Below, in pieces: positions 39,587-50,422 of a stretch of DNA of 64,000 nt. The stretch is taken from NCBI GenBank assembly GCA_001599815.1, contig BCIA01000004.1, positions 4,056,082 through 4,120,081 of the forward strand. Reading direction: 5' to 3'. The translations under genes and the position numbers were made by a program. Positions within the stretch are counted from its first letter, which is position 1. Each line of letters begins with the position of its first letter. The notes under the pieces are model-generated. The model saw nothing but the letters and a program-made list of their open reading frames with translations, did no database searches and was not told where the DNA came from. The DNA is from Furcasterigmium furcatum (taxonomy: Eukaryota > Ascomycota > Sordariomycetes > Glomerellales > Plectosphaerellaceae).

Positions 39587-41874
39587 GCTTGTCTCCGTGT
39601 AGTAAGCATACGATACCTACATGGGGAGGGAGTTGAGTCGGCGCATTGCTCTCATTCGGGTCGTTTGCCGAGGCCCCCTAATGATACTGGGAGTCACTTT
39701 TCCCCTGGCTTGATTCGCGCCACGACATGACGAGATCCTCGGGATGAAGAGATTTCAGCGGATGATGCCAGGTTGAAACCATCATCATCTATCCATTTGT
39801 TCCACAAGAAACGACGTCAGTCAATCCATCGTGGTGGAGAGCTGAGTCGAGTAAGTTGGAGACGCATCCACCAGAGCTCCATGCCGATCGGTGAAATAGA
39901 GTATCGGGAGACAGATGGAGCGTCGCACAGCTTGGCATCCGGCTGTTAGTATTAATAAGGCATCGAATATTCTGCTCACATCTGCCGCCTGACCTCTGAG
40001 TCTTCGGTAGCTGCGGGACGAGACAGGCGCTGGTGGCGGTGAGAAGCCGTGAGAGCCTCGCGTTCAGGTCTCAAAGCGGCACCCTGGCGGACAACACTCC
40101 CCATGGGGTATTCAGCTGCCCTCACGCTGGATGCAATTGGGGGTCACGCGACGACGCTATGCTGCCCGCGTGGGATAACAACGCATGACAAGTGACGGCG
40201 GTGCCCGGTTTGTCTGCCCCCGTGCGAGTTCAGCCGGTGAGGGGATTGCCGGTTTTCCAGGGTCCTTGCCGCTGAATAATGCGCATGAAGCTGGCGCCGC
40301 GGTCTTGGGAGATCTTGGAGACAGGCATTGGAGTTGAGGGAGGCGAGTTGGTTGGAGAGATTCTCGCTTCCGCCGCGACTCAGCGCCGCCCCCGGTCACG
40401 AGGCCGGTCAGCTGGCATCACGACGCCTTGGCCCAACCGGATCGTCCTTCCAGTACTATGCGTACGAGTGAGAGACAGTTCCAACGCTCGAACACCTCCG
40501 CGGGAATCCCCAGCGTCGCAGCGTCTGCCGGACAGCCCGGGGAGAGTCATTTATCCTCGCTCTGATGCATGGCAGGAGAGTCGTCGTGGGCTGCTTCAGT
40601 CTCTGATTTGGCCGTGGCCGAGGGTCTTGCCCGAAAGGGGAATGGCGCGCCCGAGCTCCAAGGGGGAGCTCTGCAAGCTCTGAAGCTCTGTAGTGCTTGT
40701 CTCATTTGCGCCAAGAATGACGTGCTCACGCGGGCCCATTTCTTTGGCCCTGGACGCCGCGCCGGCCGCACCACGAGACGCCACCACACTGACATCTTCG
40801 TCTTTTTCTCCAGGCAGATTCACGACTCGGCCTTCCAGAAGTTCTGGGGCGCCAGGTCCCCCCGATGTACCCGGTACTCCTCTCCTCTGGTCTCTGGCCG
40901 TGCCAAGGCTCCTGAGGTGAAGTTGTCATCGTTGTCGAGAACTCTCCTGGGGCTGCTTTGAGTTCAGAGTTCGTGATGGACGGCGCGAGTCACGACCCCC
41001 TGGGAACTCCCACACCAGCAAAAGCACGTCTTAAGCTTAACCATCAAGCTTACTCCTAGGACCTGAATCTACCGCCGGTCCGTCCGCCAGGCCCATCCCA
41101 TCCCACGACCCAGAACCCTCCCCCGCCGGCTATCCGGCACCGCGGCCAGGGTTCATCGAAGATGCCCTCACCAACATGCGCTGATCCAGGCCGCAATAGA
41201 GCCTCAGCCCCGAATATTTAACAATTGCGTGCTCGCTCTAGGAGCACGCCGTGAGCCGCCGACGCATGAGAGCCCTCATCTCCCTGACTCTCCCGCCCGG
41301 AGTTGGTGTTTTCTTACCTTATGGTTATCCTATCTCCGACGACCCTTGCTCCCGCCATCCCACGTCTTCCCGTCATCGTACATCTCCCACAGAGCCTCTG
41401 GCCCGAGTATTAAAGTAGGTCCGAGTCGTGCCTTGGCTCCCGATGTCTCTGCTCTCCTCTCTTCAAAAAATCAGCTCTCCAAGAGGTTGACTGACGAGTC
41501 CGCAGAGGCCGCCCCCTCCTCTAAGTACCCGGTACCCCCGAGGAACCTCAGTCCGATCACCTTCAACAACGGAGCCGATCCACCACCACGCAAGACTTGG
41601 CGATCCAGCCAAGTACCTCCGGTCAACGGCACCCAAGAGCCCTGCTCCCCTTAAAAGGCTTCTCTCTCGCGGCCCTCGTGCCCGTCGTCCAACCGCCGTC
41701 CGTCCTTTCCCATCACACCATCGAACCCCTTCATCACATCATCGCCCTCCCGCCTGCCAGAGCGCCCCCTGAAGCTATCCCAAGCCTCGCTTGCCAGCTT
41801 CCCCAGACTCTCCCAACGCTGCCAAGGGGCGGAACGGACGCACGCAAGCAAGCCACCTGCTGCTGCTTGCCGCC
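39587..41874. other. Intergenic region, 2.3 kb
   Basis: No gene can be supported. Frames around 40570-40960 overlap on both strands without motifs. The last 600 bases are C/T-rich, like a long 5' leader of the sulfate permease gene, and include several short upstream ATGs. Confidence 0.4.
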
Positions 41875-44465
41875 ATGGCTCCCAGCAAGACGGGAAGGGT
41901 CCTCGCCAAGGCCCTGGCCATCGATCTCGACTACCGCCAGCGCCATGAGCCCAGGGACGCCGTCCAGTCGGCTGCCGACTCGTTCCAGTCCATCGAGGTC
42001 TACGAGGAGCGCGAGCCAACCGTCATGGAGTTCCTCGCACACTGCGTCCCGACCGGCGCCGGCTTCCTCAGGTACATCCGCAGCCTGTTCCCGTTCCTGT
42101 CTTGGATCTTCCATTACAACTGGACGTGGATGATCGGTGACATCGTGGCGGTACGTGACCCCGGCGGGACCCTGTTCCTGTCCTGCGCTGCCGCCCCCCT
42201 GCCAAGCAAGCACGTGGCGGCGTGGGCGCTGCGTTTCCCAAAACGGAAACATCGTGAAAGACCCGATTGCTGACTTACATGTTTCTGCAGGGCACGACCG
42301 TTGGGTTCGTCGTCATCCCCCAGGGCATGGCATACGCGCTCCTCGCGCAGCTGAGCCCCGAATATGGTCTCTACACCTCCTTTGTCGGTTTCATCCTCTA
42401 CTGGGCCTTTGCGACGTCCAAGGACATCACCATCGGCACCGTGGCCGTCATGTCCCAGCTCGTGGGTAACATCGTCCTGCGAGTCCGCGACGACCACCCC
42501 CAGTTCGCTCCCGAGCAGATCGCCCGCGCCCTGGCTCTCATCTCCGGCGCCGTGCTGCTCTTCTTCGGCCTTACCCGCCTCGGCTGGATCGTCGAGTTCA
42601 TCCCCCTGGTCGCCATCACGTCCTTCATGACCGGTGCCGCGTTCAGCATCGCCTGCGGTCAGGTGCCGTCTCTCCTCGGGATCAAGGGCGTCAACACCCG
42701 CGAGGCGACGTATCTCGTCGTCATCAACACCCTCAAGGCGCTGCCGAGCGCCGGCCTCGACGCCGCCATGGGCATGTCCGCCCTGACCTTGCTGTACCTC
42801 ATCCGCTGGTTCTGCAACTTCATGTCGCGCAAGCAGCCCAACTGGAAGAAGTTCTGGTTCTTCATGTCCACGCTGCGCATGGCGTTCGTCATCCTGCTCT
42901 ACGTCCTGATCAGCTTCCTCGTCAACCGTGGCATCGACGACGCCAAGGCCGCCAAGTTCCGCATCCTCGGCCCCGTTCCCAGCGGCTTCCAGCACGCCGG
43001 TGTGCCTGAAATCAACACCGAGCTCCTCGGTGCCCTGGCCCCCGATCTGCCCGCCACCATCATCGTCCTGATCATCGAGCACATTGCCATCTCCAAGTCC
43101 TTCGGCCGCATCAACAACTACGTCATCGACCCCTCCCAGGAGCTCGTCGCCGTCGGCTTCACCAACCTGTTCGGCCCCTTCCTCGGCGCCTACCCCGCCA
43201 CCGGCTCGTTCTCCCGGACGGCCATCAAGTCCAAGGCCGGCGTCCGCACGCCCCTGGCTGGTATCTTCACCGCCGTCATCGTGCTCCTCGCGCTCTACGT
43301 CCTCACCTCCGTGTTCTACTACATCCCCATGGCCAGCTTGGCGGGTCTCATCATCCACGCCGTCGGCGACCTGATCACCCCTCCCAACGTTGTCTACCAG
43401 TTCTGGGAGGTCTCCCCCATCGAGGTATTCGTCTTCTTCGGCGGTGTCTTCATCACCATCTTCACCAACATCGAGGCCGGTATCTACTTCACCATGGCCG
43501 CGTCCGCCGCGCTGCTGCTCGTCCGCCTCGCCAAGGCCAAGGGCCACTTCATGGGCCGCGTGCGCATCTACCGCGTCACGAAGGACACCGCCGGCAAGGA
43601 CGTCCCCTTCAACGAGAAGGGCGAGGCCGTCGACGTGCAGACCCGCGAGGCCTTCATCCCCTTCAGCCAGGACGACGGCTCGAACCCGCACATCGACATC
43701 CAGTCGCCGTACCCGGGCGTGTACATCTACCGCTTCGGCGAGGGCTTCAACTACACGAACCAGGCGCACTACCTCGACGCCCTCGTCGCGTACGTGCAGA
43801 AGAAGTCCCGCCGCACGATCCTCGACAAGTACGAGAAGCTCGGCGACCGCCCGTGGAACGACCCCGGCCCCCGCCGCGGCACCAAGATCGAGCTCAACGA
43901 CGACAGGCCCATCCTGCGCGCCATCATCCTCGACTGCGCGTCCGTCAACTACATGGACGTCACGTCCATCCAGGGCCTCATCGACGTCCGCAACCAGCTC
44001 GACAGGCACGCCGAGCCCGAGGTCGTCGAGTGGCACTTCGCCAACGTCAACAACCGCTGGACGCGGCGCGCCCTCGCCGCCGCGGGCTTCGGGTACCCGT
44101 CCATCAGGGACGAGCAGAACCTGGGCCAGTGGAAGCCCATCTACAGCGTGGCTGCCGTCGACGCGACGGCCGAGGCGACGAGGTCGGAGAAGCCGGGCGC
44201 GCGCCCGGACAGCAGGCGGGCCAAGGACGAGGAAGACGTCATCTCGCCGCAGCTGACGAACAACGCCGTCTCGGGCGGCGTGGTCAAGGTCGCGGGCCGC
44301 GGCGACGGCAAGCTGGCGGCCATCCAGGGCATGAACAGGCCGTTCTTCCACATCGACACCGCCGCGGCGGTGGAGAGCGCGGTGCTGAACGCCGAGGGCA
44401 AGGCGGAGGCGTCGAGGCGGACGTCGACGGAGAAGAGCGAGGAGGTTACCTCCGGTACTGCATGA
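41875..44465 (+). CDS. SulP-family sulfate permease (SUL1/SUL2-type)
   Basis: Two exons (41875-42150, 42291-44465; intron 140 nt, long for this window) give 816 aa. It has a cytosolic N-terminus, then the SLC26/SulP transport core: TTVGFVVIPQGMAYALLAQL (the family signature), YGLYTSFVGFILYW, and FLGAYPATGSFSRTAIKSKA. A C-terminal STAS domain contains the RAIILDCASVNYMDVTSIQG strand-loop. It acts as a plasma-membrane sulfate/proton symporter. The extended tail after STAS is charged and probably disordered. The start is in a GCCGCCATGG context. Its presence with two sulfonate-type dioxygenases makes sulfur uptake a theme, though no perfect CYS3 site was seen directly upstream. Confidence 0.92.
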
Positions 44466-44623
44466 GTGATGGCGAGCGTTTTATGACACTGGCGTTTATT
44501 AGGGGCCCTGGCTGGGCGGTTTATTTTGCATCGCATGCTGCATGCTGCGTCTCAATGCATACATGTTCATGATCAGAACGTGGATTTGAAGGTCTAACTC
44601 TGAGCCCATCGACTGTGACGCCT

Positions 44624-45654
44624 TCAAAGGAACTTCTTGTTGCCAAAGTGCGAGAGGAAGTCTCCGCCGTGACCCTTCTCGATGCTAACATCCGATATGA
44701 CGGATCTCATAGCATTGACGGACTGCTCCGGGGTGATTGGGCCCTTGAAGTCGGGCGCATACTTGAGGAACTTAGCACCCAACTCTCCTAAGCTCTGCAA
44801 CTGCTCCTGGGTTGCTATGAAGAGAAAGAGTAGGTGTCAGCAAAGTCCCGTAAGAATCATAGCACATCGCTACGTACCATCCTTGGCGTGGCCGACCTCG
44901 ACCATTCCAGGGCTGAGAGCCAGGAAAAGAATGCCGTCATCCTTGTACTGGGCGCTGTACTTGGCCACGATCAAGTTCATAGCAGCCTTGCTGGCGCCGT
45001 ACAGAGCCCAGGGCGCGAGGTCGAACTCGGCCGCGGCCGCGGCATCCGCAAGGCCGCTGGACAGGATGATGACTTTCCTGGCCTGACCCTGGCCCTTGAA
45101 GATGAGCGGGAGGAAGAGGTTGACGAGATGTACATTGGCGATGACGTTGACCTCAAAGAGGTCCCTCATGTTCTGCGTGATCTCCTTTGGCTTATCGGCG
45201 CTGTGCAGTTCGCTGTGTTAGACACGCTCGAGGTTCTGGAATCGATGGGTATGTGCAGCGTACAGAGATCCAATAGGGCTGTAGGCATCAAAAGACGATA
45301 CGAGACCCGCGTTGCCGATGAGATAGTCGAGACTTCCGCCGGTGATTTCAACTGTGTCTGTGACAGCTTTCTGTGGAGCTCGTTCAGTGTCTCAACGCTA
45401 GAATGACAGTGACCGGTTGCCGCTGAGGCTGATTTATCGACACTTACCTCTAGGGCGCCATAGTCGGTCAGGTCGGCTTCCAGGATGTGGAGATTAGTTC
45501 GCCCCTTGAGGTCAGGGTCGTCCGAGATCTTCTTGTCTGTCTCGGACTTGTTGCGGACAAGCCCAATGACGGTGTTCTCCGGGTCGGCCGAGTACTGTCG
45601 AATGAACTCGTACCCGATTCCCCTGGAGACTCCGGTGATGAGGTAGGACGACAT
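44624..45654 (-). CDS. Short-chain dehydrogenase/reductase (classical SDR)
   Basis: Four exons (45654-45448, 45370-45264, 45212-44878, 44814-44624) give 279 aa. Cofactor motif TGVSRGIGY at residues 7-15, the NAG motif in LIGNAGLVSSF, catalytic Ser in VIILSSGLAD, and YGASKAAMNL (YxxxK). The C-terminus ends HFGNKKFL. Family members reduce ketones in secondary or aldehyde metabolism; the substrate is unknown. Splice sites: the first acceptor is CACAG at 45371, since the earlier TAG gives an immediate stop. A TATA box lies 142-149 bp upstream (45796-45803). It is convergent with the sulfate permease gene, whose stop is about 160 bp away. Confidence 0.88.
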
Positions 45655-47537
45655 GTTGAAAGGAAGAGTGGCTTTAAGGCCCTGAAGTTCGGTAACTGGC
45701 GGAGCAATGTTTCTCGGACGCCTCTAGAGTCTGAACTGCTAGCTTTTGTTGTTTCTGAGCCAGGCGAACGCAGGAATGGTGCGTTTGGGCGCTGACTTAT
45801 ATACTTTCCCTGACCAGTACCTCATCGCTTTGATGAGTCCTCGCACATGTCCCGTGCCCAGCGCTCGTTGCGGACTTGATTTTCGCTGGGAAAACCTTCC
45901 GACACCACCCAAGCAGCGGCAATTTCCATGGACGATTAACAATCCTCGAGTTTGTTCTAGGCAGTTCGCCGTTGCTCCCTTCTAACGCCTTTGCTATCTC
46001 CGGGAGGTCGTCCAAGCCCGTCCCAACTCAGCCCACTTGCCAATGTTCATCCCGGGGAAGTTGAGCTGCCAACAGGGCCTCAATTGGGTTCTGACGGAGG
46101 GCTGGCCAATCATCTCCGAAGAAAAAGTTCCCTCACATGCATGCAACGCTGTAGGGATGCCCCGCTCCAACCCCGAAAGCCTCCGTGGTCACTTCTGCAA
46201 GCTTGAGAGGTTGTTCGATGGTTGGTCACCAGACGTGCATCAAGATCCGGCCACAACCTAGAAAGGCAGTCGTTTGGGTGTACTGCGTGTTCTTTACATC
46301 CGCGGACCTCAAGATTCTGCCAAGTTCCCAAAGCACGCCACAGACTAATAATTCTTGCTGACACCTCAGGTTGGCCAAGGATGTGTCTACTCTTAGCGGA
46401 TCGCGGACCGTCGCTGGTAGCATACATTTCCGTTTCAGTTATTTTGCTGTCCAGATGGGTGTTCTTGAGAACTGTTCAAAGCCGATTAGGCAGTCCTTGA
46501 AATTGCCTCTCGTTCAGCAAGAGACCAAATGAATTTGCTGAAGTCGAGAGAGAGGTCATCTCGACTATCCGAGGCTCAATCAGGTAGGCTTTGGTTGATC
46601 TTCTGGTTCAGCAAGGGGCTATCTGAAGTATCTGAGGCTTGATCTGAAGTCTGCTGGTCGACGTGGTCGCAATTTCGGAAAGGGGTGGAATGTGTTCGGC
46701 GAATCGGGCGTGGAGGCCCTATGAGGGCTGTAGAACGATGCCATACCTTGCTTTGCGAGGTCGATGGCTGGAGATTGTTGGCGGAGGTTCGAAATTCAAG
46801 TACTCGAGGGGTGACCGCTATTTGTAAAGTCATGGATTTTGCCTTTCGAGGTTGTGGTGTGGCGTTCTGCCCATCATCGTCAAGACGTCTCAGCTGCAGC
46901 CACAGACCCAAATGTTCGGGACTTTGAGAGACGGTTTTTGGTCGAGAAGGATCCTTGATCTCTGAGCGGAATCGTGTTGGCTGTGCCTGAGCCTCAATTC
47001 AAGTCTATGAACTACCTATGACATGGATGCTGACATACAAGTTCTCTGAGTACCAGTCCCGGGGTCTTAGAGCAATAAGGTAGCTTACTTCGTTGGTAGG
47101 AGCTACTTTAGGCTCAACCAATACATACTCGATCCAGCTCCGTGGCATAGGGACGGGCGGCTGGTCCCGGGATGACGGTTCGGTTCGCACACTTCACCGC
47201 GTCATTGACCTCATCAAGCTGTCATCCTCGCCGGATCAACACCACACCTAGGGATGTGTGAGACAGCATCCTTCATGATTCATCCATTGAATTTGGAGTA
47301 TGATTCTCATCACCATGACAATCAATATCAGCCTCGGCGTCTGCTTCCGCGAGATGCGACGGGCTACATGAACATCCTCTCATCCACGCCATGCGTCTGC
47401 CAGTGTCTCGACAATTGACATCCGCCAGGAAGAAGATCTCACCTCAAACAGCCTCCTCGCTATTTTGGAAGGGCCAACTTCTCACGAGAACCCCGAGACA
47501 GCACACCACATCGCAATACCGCCCCTTTGCCACAGTC
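45655..47537. other. Intergenic region, 1.9 kb
   Basis: Contains the SDR promoter at the left. No gene is supported in the remainder; it has A/G-rich stretches with imperfect short repeats around 46560-46650 (TATCTGAAG and TTGATC variants). Confidence 0.4.
45796..45803 (-). promoter_or_regulatory. TATA box of the SDR gene
   Basis: TATATAAG on the minus strand, about 145 bp upstream of the start codon. Confidence 0.5.
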
Positions 47538-48685
47538 ATGGATACCATCAGAGTGCGTACTTGCTGAACATCCCATCCACCCCCCAAAGCTCACACATCC
47601 AGAACACCATCGCCGAGAACCTCGGGGGCCCAGCCCAGAAGCTCGCCACCCAGCAGTTCACCCTGGCAGAAACCCCCGATCTCAGCGGCAAAGTCGCCGT
47701 CGTAACCGGCGGCAGCGAGGGCATCGGCTACGGCGTCACCCACACCCTCCTCTCCCACAACATCTCCAAGCTCTACATCCTCTCCCTCTCCCCCGAAGTC
47801 GTCAAGGGCGCCAAAGCCGCCATCGCCGCAGACCTGGGCCCCGACAAGGCCGACCGCGCGCACTTCATCCGCTGCGACCTCGCCGACTGGCAGCAAGTCA
47901 AGGACGCCGCGGAGCAAATCAAGGCAGAGTCCGACAGGCTCGACATCCTCGTGAACAACGCCGGGCGCGGGATCCAGACGTTCGCGGTCACAGAGTACGG
48001 CGTCGACCGGCACATGGCGCTGAACCACATGGGGCACGTCATCCTCACGTCGCATCTGCTGCCGCTCATGAAGGAGACGGCCGAGAAGCGCGGGGTCACG
48101 GTGCGCATCGCCAACCAGGCCAGCAACATGCACCAGTCCGCGCCGAGCGACTTGAGGTTCGAGAGCCTGGAGGAGCTGAACCGCGACCTGGGCCCGAATG
48201 CGCTGTACGGACGGAGCAAGCTCGCGAATATCCTGTACGCGCGGTACTTCGCGCGCAAGGTGACGAGGAACGGGCATCCGAATGTGCTGATGAATGCGAC
48301 GCACCCGGGGATCGTGAGCACCAAGAACAGCAAGGACGATGTTCTTGAGCCGTGAGTTGCATGCGTTGTTTCGTTCTCGGGGGGCTGAAAACTGATTGAG
48401 AGAGACAGATACCCCCTCGCTGGCTACGGCATGAAGATCGGGATGGAGCCGTTCAAGAAGAACCAGTTCGACGGCGCGGTCTCGACGGTCTACGCCGTCA
48501 CCATGGCGGACGACTCTGGGCTGTACATTTGCCCCCCAGCGGTCATCGAGGAGGGAAGCGAGATGTCACGAGATGAGGCGCTGGCGGACAGGCTGATGGA
48601 GCTGACGCGCAAGGTCGTCAAGGAGAAGACCAGGCCCGAGTCGGTGGAGAAAGGGTGTCCATTTGATGATTTGGTGCTGCACTGA
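47538..48685 (+). CDS. Short-chain dehydrogenase (retinol dehydrogenase/WWOX-like SDR)
   Basis: Three exons (47538-47552, 47603-48351, 48409-48685) give 346 aa. The tiny 15-nt first exon encodes MDTIR and joins NTIAENLGGPAQKL; this start is preferred because phase closes and the joined N-terminus looks natural, while the longer open frame upstream (from 47465) lacks family resemblance. Motifs: VTGGSEGIGYG cofactor loop, ILVNNAG, catalytic Ser near IANQASNM, and YGRSKLAN. The C-terminal extension is charged and ends LVLH. It is likely a cytosolic or ER-associated NAD(P)-dependent carbonyl reductase; substrate unknown. It is convergent with a small membrane-protein gene only 29 bp away. Confidence 0.87.
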
Positions 48686-48714
48686 CCAGAGTGTCGTATT
48701 CCTCCAACATCTCG

Positions 48715-49446
48715 TCATCTGCCACCCCATGTGTTGGACCTGTGACCGGACTCTTTCACATGAGTGGTGTTGTTTGATGAGGCATTCGACACCCACGCCG
48801 TCGTTGGATTGTTCCCTCCCAAGCCGTCAGACGATGCATCGTTCTCTGCATCCGCCACTCGTCGCAGCTGTCCCGACAGGCTTCTCTCCTCCTCTCCCAG
48901 GCCGCCCCTCGCACTCATGGACTTCCAGACCCAGATTGCGATCGTGATGGTCACCGATAGCAGGATCACGAGCTGCGACGCCATGGCGATGACCGCACCC
49001 CTGCTGTATCTCGCGGCGTACCACACCATCAGGCCGATGAGAAATTCGAGGATGACCAGGTCGACCAGGACCAGGGGTACCCAAGAGACGGCCAGATCTA
49101 GCCGTGTCGGCATGTCGTGGCCCTCGAACCTGAAGAGGAGGATGGTCGCAAGCATGACCGCGATGACGGCCGTGAGGACGGAGCTCGTGAGGAAGCCGGC
49201 GGAGACATCGATTAGTCTCCTCGGGAGATCGTGGTCGCCGATTTGGAAGTCTTGGAATGTCATGACGGCCAGGGAGAGGCCGCCGAGGAGGGTCGAGATT
49301 ATGTTGAAGGTCTGGTAGAAGCGCTGGATGCGCTTGAACACGAGCTGCCCGCGGGGGTCGAGCACCTTGTATACTGCACAGATTGATTCAGCTCGATGTC
49401 CATCACGGCTTGATGCTGAGCACTCACGCTTCAATTTGGCCAGCAT
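48715..49446 (-). CDS. Small four-span membrane protein, family not recognised
   Basis: Two exons (49446-49428, 49373-48715) give 225 aa starting MLAKLKLYKVLDPRG. Four hydrophobic segments: ISTLLGGLSLAVMTF, FLTSSVLTAVIAVMLATILL, VPLVLVDLVILEFLIGLMVW and AMASQLVILLSVTITIAIWV, with a hydrophilic Asn/Ser-rich tail. The frame stays open upstream to 49563 without an ATG, so a further upstream exon is possible and the start is uncertain. It resembles small fungal membrane proteins with no known role. Its stop lies 29 bp from that of the convergent SDR gene. Confidence 0.65.
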   Translation of the reverse strand: MLAKLKRECSASSRDGHRAESICAVYKVLDPRGQLVFKRIQRFYQTFNIISTLLGGLSLAVMTFQDFQIGDHDLPRRLIDVSAGFLTSSVLTAVIAVMLATILLFRFEGHDMPTRLDLAVSWVPLVLVDLVILEFLIGLMVWYAARYSRGAVIAMASQLVILLSVTITIAIWVWKSMSARGGLGEEERSLSGQLRRVADAENDASSDGLGGNNPTTAWVSNASSNNTTHVKESGHRSNTWGGR

Positions 49447-50422
49447 GATGGGCCGCTTGTTCGCCAGCGCAGTCGCCTCTGGCCTTGTTGATGATGTTGT
49501 TGCGACGAAGCGATCGAGGAGGGGAAGGGGATCTTGATCTACTTCGAGAGTGCTGCCAAGCAAGGTGCGCCGTTGGGCCTAAGATGCACGAGGGCGGGCC
49601 GAACCACCAACAGCCAAGATTGTCTGCGGCTACACCTCCAATCAGGGGGTCACTCAGGGGGCACCATGACGTGGAACTCAGCTTTGGTGTGCGAGGGTTC
49701 AAGCAGAGGAGAAACAACCGTGTTTCATGTGACTGATGTCAATCCGATGAAATGTCGTGTTGCCGTCCACAGACGCTGCCGAGAATCTGGGCCATAAAGC
49801 TGCGATGCTGTCCTCTCATAGCCCTCATCCAAGAGTAGGCCACGAGGCTATCTGCCATTGTCGCAGGATTTCCATCTCAGTTCTGTTTGAGAAGCAATGC
49901 ATTTCATCGAAGTTCTGTTTCAGACGCAACGCATTCCATCTCAGTTCCTTCTCTTCGGGGTGGTGGCTCGATATGACGGATGGAAAACTGGAGGCTCTCA
50001 AGATACGATTCCATCTCAAAGCAACTCACGGTGAAAGTCCTCAAATGGGAGTGTCGCATGCCACACACATATCCAACCTCCCCCAGTCGCTAGCAGAAGA
50101 GACTCGATCATTTATTCTCACTGTCATCTCATCGAAGCCTGCAGATCTCATTTTGGTCTCACAAGGATCCATTCATAGTAGTACAATCTGCAGCGACCTA
50201 GGTACACACAGGCATCGAGCCACGAACAGAGCAAGCAAACAACACACAATCCGATTCCGATTCCATTTCCAGCGAACCATTTTTTGTTATAGCGCCCGGC
50301 GGGGGACCGACGAACCATTCGCTTCCCATGCGCCGTTTTCCCATGCGAACCAAATGAGGGAGAGAGGCGCGACCAGGCCCCTCGATGCAAGCCGACTCGA
50401 AAGAAAACCGCCCCGTCAGGGC
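49447..50422. other. Intergenic region with a short tandem repeat
   Basis: No gene beyond the possible upstream extension of the membrane protein (to 49563). Contains an imperfect 32-bp repeat (49870-49958), annotated separately, and the 3' flank of the bestrophin gene. Confidence 0.35.
49870..49958. repeat. Imperfect 32-bp tandem repeat, about 2.8 copies
   Basis: Copies start at 49870, 49902 and 49934, sharing TT(C/T)CATC and AGTTCTGTTT blocks followed by GCAA(T/C)GCA. It is non-coding and lies between two genes. Confidence 0.55.

Noticed and set aside
42114..44351. A 745-codon open frame antisense to the sulfate permease gene
   Set aside because: It mirrors the GC-rich, C-ending codons of the permease exon; composition is Asp/Glu/Gly/Val low-complexity with no motif, and the sense protein has clear SulP and STAS signatures.
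46770..46800. A GGTTCGAA-like box suggesting a tRNA B box
   Set aside because: No matching A box or cloverleaf could be drawn around it.
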